From positions 21,487,501-21,551,500 of the forward strand of contig CM063288.1 in NCBI GenBank assembly GCA_032173965.1: DNA of 64,000 nucleotides. The letters are read 5' to 3'. Made by a program: the position numbers and the translations under genes. Positions 1 to 14,002 of this stretch are shown piece after piece. The DNA comes from Sitta carolinensis. Taxonomy: Eukaryota; Chordata; Aves; Passeriformes; Sittidae. The notes under the pieces were generated by a model. The model was given only the letters and a program-made list of their open reading frames with translations. It searched no databases and had not been told where the DNA came from. Numbering within the stretch: the first letter of the stretch is position 1; every line of letters begins with the position of its first letter.

Positions 1-3000
1 CACTGGGCACTTCAGGAGGGAGTCTACACAGTGTTTTAATACAGGCACATGTGTGTCATTTCTCAGCAGGAGGCCAGGGCCAAATCCAGCAGAAAAATCT
101 AATTAATGGGCTATATTCCAGTCCTCAGGACAGGAGGACACATGTTCAGACACTGCAACCTTTTACAGCTCCATCCCCATCCCCACTGATGCCCCCATAT
201 CAAAAAATGAAGAGCCCTTCCCCCAACCACTCTACAGGAAGCCCTAGGGCAAAAGGCTTCACCCTCTCTCCCAGAGAGAAGTTATGATTAAGGAGGAACT
301 GTTTGTGAGCTCTCCTTCAGAGCAGAGCTGCCTGCTACACTCCACCATCTCCCACCCACAGCAGCCTTTAGTCAGGGAGAGTGCTGGACCCAGTACATGA
401 GGCTGTTACCCAGGCACACTGTCCCAGCACAGCAAGGAGCACTCACAAAGGCTGGAGGCGACCTTGGAAGGGACACTTGACTCTCAGTGCTTTGGAGAGG
501 CCACAGGGACAACCTTTCCACACAGGGACAACATACTTGTGGCAAAAAAGGACCTGTTGTCTCTCTCCAGCTTATTCCCTCATCTGTTCCTCCTTGTGAA
601 CATTTTGTGTTCATAAAATATATGTTCCTAACACATAGCCCAAGAGCTTCTCTGCAACAGGGCAGCTTTTTCCAGTCTCATCACTGTAGTAGTGACCACT
701 CAATGTCATGTGTCTGCTCAGCACTGCACAGCTTTCTCCCCAAAACCGTCTTAAGCTCAAGGAGTTGTTGGTAGGGTGAACAGGCTAGTTCAGCAATCAG
801 GGATTTCTGAGTATTGCCTCCAGATTATTCGGTCCTAAATCAGAACAAAAATAATTGAACTTAAGAACAGGACTTTTTCCACCATTTTATGCTCACAGCA
901 TGGCACCACTCATCTCTGACCAGACAGGGTCACTCATGGCCTGGCAGTGGCAGGCAGCACACAGCGAGGGGCAGGAAGGGATGTTTCCCACAAGCCACAC
1001 CTGGTGACCCAGAAGCAGAAAGGCATGGCCTGGCCTTTGGAATCCCCAGCTTGTTACCATGGGAAAACAGCTTTTGTTTACATGAGCATATCCACCTTTT
1101 GCCTTTCCACCTATTGCTCCACTTTTATTTCTAGGTTGTTGCAGCTCTGACCACTTGTTTGCTTTGTGCAACATGACAGCAATTTTGCTATTTGAATCAA
1201 ATTGACAGAAACCTGGAGCATTTTTTTCTCTTCTATCCACTTTTCTTGAAGCATAACAGGCCTAAAGCACCATAAATTAGTGCAAATGGAGGATTTTTTG
1301 GACATTCAAGCTGTTGCAACTTTCAGTTGCAACACACAGGAAAGAGTCAAGAAAGTAATCAAATATGGAGAGCAAGCTCTGGGATTCTGCTGGTGGACTT
1401 TGCTGCCCACAGCTGCTGACTGGTGTGCTGCAGTCCTCTTCAGAGCAGTAGTTCTAATGAGAGGGGCTTCTCTCTGCAAATCCTGAGGCTGGGATGAAAA
1501 CAGCCAGTTTGAAGCTGCAGATTACATCATGGGGAGCTATGGGACATCCACACCACATCCTCTCCATGCCCAGGGCACCAAATTAATAATGATGTGCCCT
1601 GCACAACACCGTTGCTGATGGTGCCTTCATTCATCTTTTCCTTATCAACAGGATGATACAAAGCTGCAGTCAAAAACATTTAACAATAATGGATGCATAT
1701 AGAAAAGGATCAAGGATCTCCCACATGGTCAGATTGTTTTATTTCTCAGTAGGTGTAGGGTTAGCATTCAATTGGCTTCAGCATTCAAACAGGCTTTTTT
1801 AATATAAAGCATTTTCTTCATCACAATCTTACTAAATTACTTACTTCATTACAAGTCTTACTAAACATGCAGTGAATTGTGACTGGTCTACTAAAGGCAG
1901 CATCTATAAAATGATATTAAAATAGTAACTGCCTCTAAAGGGGAAATTTGAGGCATATAAGGGCAAGACATGTGGAATGAATTTAAAGCACCATTTTCCA
2001 ATCCCTGTCTCTTATAAATATTACAATATTCCTATAAGAATGCTGAAAAACTACAGTGCACAGAAATCAGCTCAGATTTCACATCAAAAGCCCAAACAAA
2101 AAGCTAAGTGGCCTGGGCAGTCATCAGGGAAAGACCAACTGCACAAGCGAGAGTGCATTAGAGTTTTTACAGCTCAGGTGTTGACGTAAATTAGAGTAAC
2201 TTGAATATCTGTCATCAGAGGAGCAATCAAAGACTGATCTGCCTGGAGTGTGGGAATAACAAAACAAAGGCCAGCCCCAGATCTGCATAATGTAAGGGAG
2301 CCTGCTCCACCACAGACAGTGCAGAAAAACCACCACCTCAGAGACAGGTTACTACCAATAAAAGCCTCAGTTCAGTGCAGCAGGACCCATAAATCAGTTT
2401 TGTGAGAAACAGGCAACCAGGTCTGGTAGAGATTTTAATTAAAGAAAAAAAATCGAATTTTCCATTCTTAAAGTTAATTCTGAATGATTTGAGGCCACAA
2501 AGTGGTGAGAAACCTTCACTAGACTGGGTGGAGATGGAGAGCCTGAATTCATTCTCATTAGAGTTCATGGAAAAGCTCAAGCCAGTTTCCAGAGGAGACT
2601 GGATGAGACTCATTGTACTTCCTAACTTTGCTGAAGCATTTGAACTTTTTGAGATCAGACTTAGAGGTTAAGAAGAGTGCGTCCCATTAAGTCCCTTGAT
2701 GTTTTCTCCTGTGCAGGGATTTGCACTGTAGCTCAGGGTTAGTCATTAAACCAGATCATTTGTGAGGCACCAAATCATATTTGCACATAAGTAATGAATT
2801 TGAAAAGTGTCACAGTCAACAAAAGCAAGACTGGCACTGACTCACACAGCATAATCCTTTGCATCAGGAAGGCTGGTGGAGCAAGGACCACAGCCACAGT
2901 GTGCAGAGATGCCATGCCTTGTGTTCAGCACTGCTGGTACCTTCCTTCATGAACATGGGGAGAGCAACCAGCAAGATATGCTGCCATCTGTCTCCAGGGA

Positions 3001-3374
3001 CCACAATCTATTGAAAACTCCCCATAACCTACCCTCTGTGCCCTGCTCACAAACCACAAAACAAACAGAAACTCACACCACATCTTACTAATTGACTAGG
3101 TACTAAATGAGAACTCATTCTGCATATGACTTGTATTCCCTGTGCTTACAAACCTTTTCTGACATCCACTTCAAAAAGCTGTAAAATAGCATTTGATCTG
3201 CCATTTCAAGGCTTATTTTAGTAACCTAGCCACGGAAAGTTCTTCGTAGACTCTACTGGGCTGCTACAAAACAGTTACTTTTTTACAATTCACATTGCCT
3301 TAGGAATTAGAACAAGTTTGTAATAAAGCAATTAAACATTTTCAGTTTACTGAGTTATAAATTAATAAACAGGA

Positions 3375-3414
3375 AATATACCATTACTTTGCCAATGGTA
3401 TATTGAAATATACC
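3375..3414. repeat. Three-part inverted repeat (alternative hairpins)
   Basis: AATATACCATT at 3375-3385 is perfectly inverted as AATGGTATATT at 3394-3404, with an 8-base loop. The second arm is inverted again as AATATACC at 3407-3414, with a 2-base loop. Two mutually exclusive stems can therefore form around the shared central arm. No flanking duplication or transposon terminus was recognised, and the function is unknown. Confidence 0.6.
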
Positions 3415-4611
3415 AATACTTTTAGTATTTACCAAGGTAGGTATTTTATCTTAGATCCTCCTCTGAGAACAGTTACAAAATGAAACTCTCTCTTACAAAT
3501 TTTACAGGATAGCTTACAGTAATAAATTACTATCTATCACTTTCAACCCTACAAAATGCTGATATACATGAAACTGGGTGACAAAACACCCATTTGCACA
3601 AATATCCAAAGAAACTCCCAGTACCCATTCTTCCTTGCTTGGAAAAGAGCTCTGCCCTCTGAGGTTTGGCCTGCTCTCTTTCATACCATGTCTCAGAAAG
3701 CTTTCAGATGGGCTGCTATGGTTTCAGTAATTATTTTTAAAGGTCTGGGCAATATAAAATCAAATCTGTGGAAGAGACTTTAAAATCAGGATGGAAATAA
3801 TAAAGAAAAGGGAAAAGAGGGACAAAAAGTAATCTGAAGCAAAGAGAGGGTTTTCTTAAGCAAACAATTCCTTACTAAACTCTGGGACTTCAATCACCCT
3901 TTCTTCACATTGCAGCCAATTTTAGCTCATCCCAAACTATTCAAGATACAGTGGCCAAAAGTTCATAATCTGTTCTAAATGGTCTACAAAACTTTAGAAA
4001 TTGCATCCAAAGCAATAAAAAACCCATCTAGAAGGTAAATCAAGGATAAGAGATTAATTTTAATCTTAAATATCTTACCATACACATTTTGGGTTGAAAA
4101 AGATCAATTTAAAAACAACAAAGAAAAGCAATAATATTACTGAAAACACATTACTGCACGTGAAACTACATGATCACCTAATATCCTGTCAGTATTGGCA
4201 AATGATGCCTTGTTCTAATCCATATTAAAAACAAAGCCAAAATGTTCATTTCCTGCACTACCCAATTATCTGCCTGGTTGGAATCCAGCAGTAAGCTTCT
4301 GCAACTTCAGAGATATAGATAGAGGAATCCATACACACTACTGCTATTAAAAAATGTTCAATAAGACCACTCTAAAACTACCTTTAGATGGATCGTACAA
4401 AACTAACAGACACGATAACCATTAAGCAACCATTAAGTAAAAGAGACTGAAGGTTGCCATTATCTCTGCATTGTTTGGTTCTTTGCATCACATATAAAAA
4501 TATACTAAATCTGACCATCATTTTCTCTCTTTCAAAAAACAGATTTTTATACTGATATTGTGTTGGAACTGCAACAAAAAAAGCTTAATTTTAGGAGTCT
4601 AACTTTTCCAT

Positions 4612-4633
4612 AAAAAAAAAAAAAAAAAAAAAG
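4612..4633. repeat. Poly-A tract, 22 bases
   Basis: An uninterrupted run of A on the plus strand in intronic DNA. No retroposed body or target-site duplication was recognised in front of it, so it is called a simple homopolymer. Confidence 0.9.
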
Positions 4634-6150
4634 TACCACCTGTCTTAAGCTGATAGAAACTACTCTGGTTTCATTCCAGACCTAAGAAGTCTTCATAGAC
4701 TTAGAGGAAGTTATGATCCAAAAGTATTAATGAGAATCTGTATGATAAATGATGAAGGCTGCCAGTTGAAGTTCAAGGGCTAAAGCAGACTACCAGCAGG
4801 GACAATAAAGATTCATCTTTTCCTCTTGAGTACTGAATTCAACTGAGTTGAATCCATCATACGTCTTATTCTGAGCTGAGCAGCACTTCCCTGTGTCCAA
4901 CATCAGTTACTGGACAAAAAGAACTGCTACCTAATGGAAATATATATAGAAACCCTGCAGAGGATCTCCTGCTCTAGACTCACTCCTTGGGAAGGACAGC
5001 TCCAAAGCAAATTAGTGACCTGCTGAGTGCCCTGCAGAAGATCAGCTCCAGCCCAGGGGCTTTTGGAACCTGTGGATTGGTGTTTAGAGATATCCCCAGG
5101 CAAGGACACCCTGGTGGCTGCTCACTCAGATTCCCATCTGCAGCTGAAGGACAAACCTGAAATTCTTCCTCCTCTGTTTGGATTTGGTTTGTCTCTTTGC
5201 AAAGTAGTTTAAATCTAACCCATAGCACGCTGAACACCTCTCCATAGGTTACAGGAGAGACCTTAGCCTTCAGCATCTGAGTTTGCATGTGTGCAATCAC
5301 CAGCAATACTCATGTGCTGTTCCTATCACCAGCAATTTCCATTTGGTCCAATCTGGAAAACATCCTGAGTAATACAAGGATGAATATTTCTGTTAAGTAT
5401 TTCCAACACTGCCTTTTGGCAAGAAAAAAATGTCAGAAGTCACTTGGAAAAAAAAAGGTACAGCTAAGAGATATTTCAATTATTTCATAAATAAGCTGCC
5501 AAAATGCAAAGAACAAAATCCAGGCAATACTAATATTCTTCATATTTATATCATTATAAGCCAAGCTGAGATCAAAGTATTGACCAACCACAATTACACT
5601 TTGTTTCATTTACTAGAACAGAGCTACAATAAAATTTTTACTCACAATACCTTTATAAAGCCATTTTTACATAAATCCTTTCATCTGCTTTTGTAGCAGG
5701 ACTTGATATTTATGCAATAAATACATGTATGAAATATAGGTGAGATAACATTGAATTGGAGGTTTCTGATTATACACCTGGTCCTTTACCTGAATACTTA
5801 ATGATATGGGAACCATGAAATTTGCACACATGCATCTGCAGCAATTCAAACACCTACAGTAAGGGCAAACAGTTAAGTTGTCTGTGACTAATCTAAGGTT
5901 TCATCATTCAGTTGGAAGCCCTATAAGTAAAGATAGCTTCTGAAGATTTCATTTATGAAACAGGCTTCTCCACTTGTTTTGGCAATTATCTAATAGATCG
6001 CAAGGTACCAGTTCTGGTTTTAATCAGTCTGTGGTTTCTTCAAAAACAAAACAATTCTAATGTTACCTGAAAGACAATCCAGAAATTTAAATTCCCCGAT
6101 CTACCTGGAGAAGCACTAAAATTGTGTGTTTAATAATGTGGGGTTTGGTT

Positions 6151-6169
6151 AAAAAAAAAAAAAAAAAAA
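6151..6169. repeat. Poly-A tract, 19 bases
   Basis: An uninterrupted run of A followed by a short GA-rich stretch. It is a simple homopolymer with no associated retroposon recognised. Confidence 0.9.
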
Positions 6170-9100
6170 GAGAGAGGTAAACTATTTTCATGTCTTGTCA
6201 AAGTTTGAGACTTGAAGAGATTTCTATCTTAATGTATTGACATGGCACTGCTGATGTAGCACAGGGCTCTCTGACTGATGCTGACTGCCCTGATTATCCC
6301 CTGGACCCCAGAGACATGGGCAAATTGCTGCTGCTCCAGCTTGGTTTGGGAGGACGCAGATGCAGACAAGCAAGAGGGCACACAGTCCTGTAAAGGGCTC
6401 TAGTTTAAAGCATGGCACAAATCAAACAAAAAGCATCCAAGGACAACAAACTGAAAACTCCGTTCTGCTTTCCTCCCCATCTCCAATTACAGAAGTTTTT
6501 GCTCCAGTTTATTTCTCTTTGGAAACAACTTTTTACAGCTGCACATGGTAAGTACTTAGCTAGTGGGCAGAGGAGAAGCTGGAAAGAATGATTATTAATG
6601 GTTTATGCAAAAAAATAGTCAGGGCAAAGCTCAGGACACAAACTAGTCGATCTCCCCCTGCACAAAGAGGAGGCATATCCTGGCCTGCCTTCCTGAGAGG
6701 AAAAACAGCACAACTGCATTGCCTACTGCAGTTACCCAGCTGGAAACAAACAGCACCCCTCCACTTAATACTGGCTCAGTGAACACATGCTGAAAGAGGG
6801 TGTTTCCCAAGTTAGGGTGAGTAAAAACCAAGAGGTTCCATTCTGTTATCTGCATTTTATTTTAAATATTTATATCACTTACTGTTTTCTATGACCTTCA
6901 ACAACAAAATGTTCCCATGCAGCAAGTGTAGCCAAAGGTAGTGTGCCATGTGGGTGCCTGCCCTGGAGGGCATGGGTTTACCAGGGGCTCAGCCCACTGC
7001 AGTGACAGTCCCTGTGAGGCCACATCCAGTGACTGCACATCCAGTGACCTGGGCAGAGGTGCCAGGCAAAGGAATATGACAAGAGGGACAAATCCACATC
7101 TGGCCTGAACTTGGCAGGTGCCACAAGCCATTGCCTGAGCAGAGACATGGTGCCTCATCCAGCTGCTCCAGGGTCAGCAGTGGCTCCTGGCTCTCGCCAG
7201 TGTTTTGGAAGTGGTGCCCAGCCAGCATGGCACCTCAGTGTTAGTTGGCAGCCCTGAGACAGCCTGCCACACAGGTGGCACAGGAACTCACTGGGACACA
7301 GGGAACAGCTGGGTTTGAGGTTACTGGCCTCCATTCAAGTAGCAGGTCTAGCTGGGCTCCTGCTGGTATTCCAAATGAAGGTTTATTGCATGAAAGTAGT
7401 AATTTAGTGTAGCTCCAGCTAAAAAAAAAAATCATGTATGACATACCACTGCCATGAAAACATACCCACAAAACCAAAAGCAGCCACATACCGTCATTCA
7501 GCACTTGCATTTCCTCTTTAGAACATTCAACAAATCCTCTTACTCCAGAGAACTGCTGTAATTTCTGCTTGCTAATGCCAGTCTACCAGCAGTTCAGGAG
7601 AGAAAACAAACCGGTCCTGTAGGCTGCAGTGCTCACTGCAGGTGTCTTAAAACAGCAGGTATCAGAGGGTGGCAACCCGCTTCCCCTTGAATTTATTTGT
7701 AATGAGAGTGGCTGTCACAGCTATTGAACCCTAGCTGAAGTTACCATCACACCTGTTGCATCGTGTAAATATGGCCAAAACCCTGATCAAACTGGCTGAA
7801 TGATTTGCTTAGCTTGCAGGAGTGAAACTAAACTTTATTTCACGCAAAATTTGAAGGCTAAATTTAGCATATGGCAGACTGACCTATAACTCCTAACGTC
7901 TCTGCTTTCAAAACCAGAATTTGTAATTACATGGAGAGTTAAGAGCTGCTTCAAATCTGAGGCCACAAGGATCCAGATAAAAAGCAAATTTTCTTTAAAC
8001 TCAGAGAGCTGTAATATCTGGATCAAACTCACAGCTGAAACGAAGTTTTGGATTGGTTTTATCAGGTCATAAGACATTATTACTCTCATGAAGTCTACTT
8101 TCTCTTTTAAACTGCAGCCCTGATGATGGGCAGTTCTCAAAAAAAAGATGGTGCAGGGATCACGGTCTTCTTCCACATCTGCCAAGGCCCTTGTGAGCAG
8201 GAGGCTCCCAGGAGGCTGGGTCACAGGGAGCACCAGTCCAGGCATCACCACACAGAGAAAAAGCCCTGCTTCTGCACAGAAGGGTACAGCAGAACCAGGG
8301 CTGCTGCATAAGCAAAGCCTCAACTCTACAGCCAAACATTTCTTCAGGTGAGCCTTGATCCACCCCAACTTGCTATTAGGGAATGCTGCTCAATGCAGCC
8401 CAGGCTGATTTTGCACAGCCAGCAAAATGAATTCGAAGTTTGCCATTAGTATGAGACTTCTGAGATCTGTGCCACAAATGAGCAGTGTTCTGGCTTCCCA
8501 CAACTGTTCACCTGAGAAAGCAGCAGGGCCTGCCTTTTCAGGTCTCCCTCTCATGCCAGCAGCAGACCTGGTCGTTACCCTGCCAGCTGCTAATAATAAC
8601 TCAATACTTTCCCACAGTGCAGAGTATAATGCACTCGTTTTATCTGTTTACTTCCAAGAGAAAGATCTCCTCAGGAAACTCAGAAACAGCACTTTTCATT
8701 CCCTCCCTGAAAACTGGAGTATGAAATATACTGTACCATCCACATGGAAATGTTTATTGCCTCTAAAATAACTATTCAGCTTTCATTAATAACCAGAAAA
8801 ATTTAGACACTGTCAACAAGGAGACTGACATACAGAACAGACAGCAGGGCTAGAAGAGGGCATTTATCCTTCCTTCCCCTGAGTCACCACGGATTATATC
8901 ATTCCTGGCAGTATTCATCTCTTTATTCTCTAAAAATCTCCAGTGACGGAAAATCTGCAATTTCTCTGTCATCTATCTTGTTATCCTAACAGCTAATGAA
9001 GCTTTTCCCATTACTTTATTTAGACGTCCATTTGCTGCAATTTCCTTTACTATTTTTCATACTATTTACAAGTGATGCATAAAAGAATTTATTCTTTTCC

Positions 9101-10236
9101 CCTTCATGGTTATCTGAAAACTAGTAACATGTCTCTTTGAATTTCTCCTCTTTAGACTAAACAATCATATTTCCTCCAGTCTTTCCTCACAGGTGGTATT
9201 TGTGCTGTTTGTCATCATTACTGCTGTTCCTGGGACCTTCCATAATCACATATCATACATGAAATGGGTGAGAGTGACATAATTACTGAGTCTTTATCTC
9301 CATATTGCATTGTAAGTTTATAAACATCAGTTTAAAAATGCTCACATTTTCCTTATCTGCATGTCTCCCCTCTTCAAACAGGCCATCCCTTCCTACCCAA
9401 GCAGGTATGTTTGAGTACTGACCACACATCTTATTTGGTCCTGTGCAATAACCCTCCAGGTAAGTCTTTGCACCAACCCTCATCCAGCAGCAGTCCATCA
9501 TGCCGTAAGAGCTGTGGATCCACAAATGAAGTGAGACATTTGTCTGTTCCTGGGGCTAGCTCTTCCCTCCTACATCTCCCAAGCCTAGCACCCAGATTTC
9601 TCCAGACTGTGCTTTCCAAAGCAAGTGCACCACTGAAACTACACCAAATCATCAACCCTCACAGACCAGCTAGACCTAATCTAGAAGGAACCCTGAACGG
9701 TTTTGTGCTCATGTCCACAGACAGACAAAATTCCAAACGACTCTGGGACCCTCCCAGTACCAGTTTCTACATGGCCCACTAACCATAAGGAAGCCACAGT
9801 TATGGCTCAAACACAAAGCATTTGAGATAGGAAATACTTGATCTGCTGGACTGCACCAGCTCTAGATCAGTACACTGCAGTCCATCTACAGCACATGCTT
9901 TCTGATGGAGCCTCTGCTGCAACAAGAAAAAAATTACACCAAAAATTAAATTTAAAAATAATTAAACTAAAATTAAAAAAAAAAAGGTATATTCACTGTT
10001 CTTTCTTTTTTACCAATCATGTGTTTCAGTGAACTTTTTCATACTACACCTGTTCATCAGCACCAAACTGTAAACATTGCAGTCTTCACTGTGCAGTTTT
10101 CAAGCGTAATGTTGTCTGCTCTAAGTCAGGACAACTACAGATTCATTGTGCCTGGTTATATCACACCTTAGGTCTCCTGACTTAATTGCCAAGCCTTAAA
10201 TCCACTCACTGTTAGCCTTGTACTATTGGAATGGGA

Positions 10237-10259
10237 CCCCCCCCCCCCCCCCCCCCCCC
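10237..10259. repeat. Poly-C tract, 23 bases
   Basis: An uninterrupted run of C flanked by ATGGGA and AAAACCC. A long C homopolymer is unusual in vertebrate intron DNA and its exact length is prone to sequencing error. Confidence 0.9.
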
Positions 10260-13200
10260 AAAACCCAAACAGAAAATAACTCACTGCACATCTTAAAAGC
10301 TTATGGATTTGGCATAGAATCTGATGTGACCTAAGTCACCTAAATCTGACATTAGGAAAAAGGCATGGCACATCAGAGCATGTCCATAAACTGGCACTGC
10401 CATTAATCCTGCCCTGGAGAAGAATGACTCCTGTATTGTCACACTGCAACCCAAGACATGCAATGGCTCTGTGGCTTCCAACTCTCGCAGGCCAGGAATG
10501 GCACACAGCAGAGGTGCTGCAGTGCTGCTGCTCCCACCCCTCCCTCCCCTCAGTGCAAACCCCACTGCCTCTGTACCTGGTCACCAGCAGGAGATGCTTG
10601 CATAGAACAGGAGGTCTGGTCAATTCAATCCAGAATACACTTTCTGAAGTTAATTAAATTGCAATAACATTTACCAGGTTGCACAGTCCTGCAAGGAAGA
10701 AAGGAAAAGCACTGTTAATTGTGACCTGTTGGGGACCACAGAGTCTGAGCACTGTGTTCATTATGTGTTTCCTTGCATAAGTAGAAATTCTGCATGGAAA
10801 GTGGCAGTGTACTGTAAGGAAGAGTCCTCCTCCTTCTAAAGAGGAATCAGAATGGGAAGACACACTGGCTGGGTTCTCCATATTGCTCCCTGAGGCCAGA
10901 GGGCCCAGTTTGTTCTCAAACAAATTTAAGACAGCTTCTCTAACTTCAGCACAGCATACATAGTAAAAGCCAATATAAATGGTGGAAGGAAAACAGAAAG
11001 GCATAAAAAGCTATGGATGTGATGGTAAGACTGAACAGAGTTATCCACTACAACAGCTGCTCCTCATAAGAGACATGGTTCAAGAACTAGCTTTGTAACT
11101 AGGAGGTTTCTATAGTTTAGGCTAGAGAAGAACACATGCAAAAGCTGAAACAAATGTGCAGGTGGAAGAAAAGGAGAGGCAACATCTCGGAAGATGTGAC
11201 AGGTATGCTGCAAATAATGTCCCCGCAAAAAATACACTTGACTACTTAGTGTATTTTATTAGAACCAACAAAATAAAATCCTTAAAAATCCAGTAATTTA
11301 AAAATAAAATGCAAGAACAGTAGCCACTCAGCATTTTACAGATTTACTTCTATTTAGAAATCAGTCTCCAGATCCCAGTCCCTCAGTGCCACGCAACCTT
11401 TGCATACGCTGTGTGGTGAAATGAAACCCACAAGGGGATTCTGCTATAAACTCTCTGAAGCTGGCTGACACAGTTCCGGTTTGCATTAGCTGGTGTTGCA
11501 CATCTTAACTCCTACTTTTTCCCTTGCAGAGAGTAGAAAAACCCTGTGCTATGGATCCAAGTGCACAGTGGACACAAGCTCAACTGTGCAGTGAAGCCAC
11601 CTAGTTTTTGGGGAGTAAAACAGGCCAGTGATTGAGGTGACCTTGAGTGGTTTATTCCATTTTTTTGCAGAATTGAAGATGCTTTAATGATGCATTCATC
11701 TAACTTTGAAGCTCCCTCAAATCAACAAACTTCTATATTAATACTGCTGAAGGGAAGAAACAAGCAAACAATTTTAAAAATCATACAGAAAAAAATATTT
11801 CTTCCACAGATAATATATGCACAAACACATGTACAGTCTCTCTTCCTTCTGAAGTGCAGCAGAAGAGTAGCCTTTTTTTCCTGAGCACAGACTTTGTCCC
11901 CAATACTGATTCCATTTTTTATTATTTTCTCCTTTTGGTTTCCTTCTCTCTCATTCCAATGCATATTTAATTTATTTTGTTTAGTCTATACTCTTTATTC
12001 CCTTTCCTCTTTTTGCAGATTTCCTTTTTAATTTGTTAGAGGAAGAAACATTCTTTCCCTGGTTTTCATAATACAAGCTGCTGGAAAGGGCCCATTCAGA
12101 AATCCCCCCCTCTTCCATAACTCTCCTTCTCTTTCAATCCTGGTTGCCTGTATTCCTTCCTGGTAGCAGAGTAGAAGTGTTAGGGTTTATTTATTCAGGA
12201 ATGCGTATCAGTTTATTGTTTAATTCCATTTCAAATACCTGGCACAAGCCACTGCATGGAGGCTCAAATATATTATTTACGAGCCATTATATTTAGCTTA
12301 AAACAACTCCTAATCTATTTGAGATGAGCCACTATAAGACAGGATTAGGCTGAAATGAAAATGTCTGCACTGGGATTTTACTAAATTGCTTTTAAATCAC
12401 ATTCCTAGTTAAACAGTGCTCCAATGAAGGCTATAAACCCTAATACATCAGAAAGGCTGATTTGGGGCAGAACTCTGGCTCTCTGAAGACTTGCTGGTTT
12501 TACAGAAGCAGAGTAGCCCAGCTAAGGCCAAAGCCTTCTCTGCATACAAAGCACCAAAGCTCGAAATACGAGAGCAAAGCTCCGCAAGGCTGAGCCGCTG
12601 AGCTGTTTCACTGCCCAGGAACAGGGCCCTGCTATTCCCAACTCACAACAACCCACCATGCCCTGCAGCAGGGCCAGGTGCAGCATCCAGCTCCAGGTGC
12701 AGGAGGTGGCAGCAGCCTGGTCCGTGGTGAAATCAGGACATATGCACTAGGTGGAATGAGGGGGTGAAAGAGCTGGGCAACTTAGTCTGGTTTCCTACAC
12801 GACCATATTCCAAATATTTAAAAAATATTTTTGAAGAAATGTGGGCAGCTTTAGGGCTTCTTACCTGACGCTCAAATCTCTGACTTTAATGCCTGGCATG
12901 GCCTTGTTACAGCACTGTCATCCCCAGCAGCTGCATTTCGTGTGAGGCTGCTGCCACTACCCCTGCCCAAGCCCTCTGCCTCACAAGCTGTGACCCTGGG
13001 CGAGCAGGGGACTGACTCTCTGTGCAGAGCAAGCACCTTGGCTTCCAGCCACCATTGCCGGAGCTGGCTGTGGGGCTGTCACCTCCTCTTCCCCCTGCTC
13101 TCCCAGCACCACGTGGACCCCACCCTGGGACTTAAGTTTTAGTTCAGATTCTGTGCACTTACTACTGCACTAAACATTTTATCATCCTGAAGGTTGTTTT

Positions 13201-13935
13201 CTTTGTAACTTTCACCCCAACTTTGCATTTAAGACTTGTAATTAATCACAATTGCCTAGTAATTGAAAAGTAACAAATTTATCTTTCTGCCAGAGCACGA
13301 AACATACATCCTATTAAAGAGTCTCCCTCTGAGAACTCCCAAATTCACCAGCACCAACATAGCTACATTTCATTCCTGATACAATGTGCTCTCAAGTTGA
13401 AACCCTCCAGCACAGAAATGTCATGATATAATTTCTCGACAGAAATCACCAGGAATGACGGAACACCTTAACAAGGAACGACGCCAGTAAAATCAAAGAG
13501 AAGAGCTACATATTTGGTACAGCCAAAACAAACTAAATGAAGTATCGACTACAGTCAATTATTTTAACCTCTATCTGGAAAAATACTTTCTGGTATTAAC
13601 ACTGAACATGTCTATTAAAAATCCAGACCTTTAACTTATTTTATGAAAGTCTTAACAAGATGGAGAAGATTTCATTCACACTTCCAATGTGACTCAAGTC
13701 CACACTGCTGTTATATTGCAAGGCAGGCTCCAAGCTTTGCACAAACCAAGCTAACTCAAAGATGAGCTTCCTATTTTTGCCCTGTAGAGTTCTGCTCTAA
13801 AAACACACACTGCTTACTACCTGCTTCCACCACTGCCATACAGACCATTCCTTATCCACTGTTGCCAAAAATCAGTGAAAACACATGTGCCAAAGCCCTG
13901 TAGGACGGCTAAAGAGATGTTTTCAGAGAACTAAC

Positions 13936-14002
13936 CTGTGCTATTTGAATCCGTTGGAGGTCGCCCAGTTCTGAACTTCCCCAGCAGCTCCAGTATCGTT
14001 TC
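13936..14002 (-). other. Possible small exon within WIPF1 intron 1
   Basis: On the minus strand a pyrimidine-rich stretch ending CTCTACAG precedes a 67-base segment that ends in ACAG followed by GTTAGT. These are acceptable acceptor and donor sites. The segment is open in one frame and contains three CpG dinucleotides, more than its surroundings. That frame continues upstream through the acceptor, so coding potential is not evidence in itself. It could be an alternative 5' untranslated exon of WIPF1 or a chance pairing of splice-like sites. Confidence 0.2.

Larger units (their letters stand above)
1..13935. other. Non-coding, probable WIPF1 intron 1 (left part)
   Basis: No exon of a known protein can be recognised here. 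The segment is moderately AT-rich, with many short open frames on both strands that lack splice context or family motifs. It contains poly-A tracts near 4.6 kb and 6.15 kb, a poly-C tract near 10.24 kb and a three-part inverted repeat near 3.4 kb. Assignment to the first intron of WIPF1 is inference from conserved gene order (WIPF1 lies next to CHRNA1 on the same strand in human) and from the CpG promoter at 32.4 kb. The proline-rich start of the WIPF1 protein was looked for and not found, so its coding exons should lie left of the window. Confidence 0.5.

Noticed and set aside
4612..4633. Poly-A tract as the tail of a retroposed gene copy
   Set aside because: No gene-derived sequence precedes it and no flanking target duplication was found. 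The same applies to the A runs at 6.15, 26.83, 36.73 and 47.25 kb.
7835..8368. Minus-strand open frame of 177 codons
   Set aside because: No family motif, no splice context and no compositional difference from its surroundings. It is probably a chance open frame within the presumed intron.
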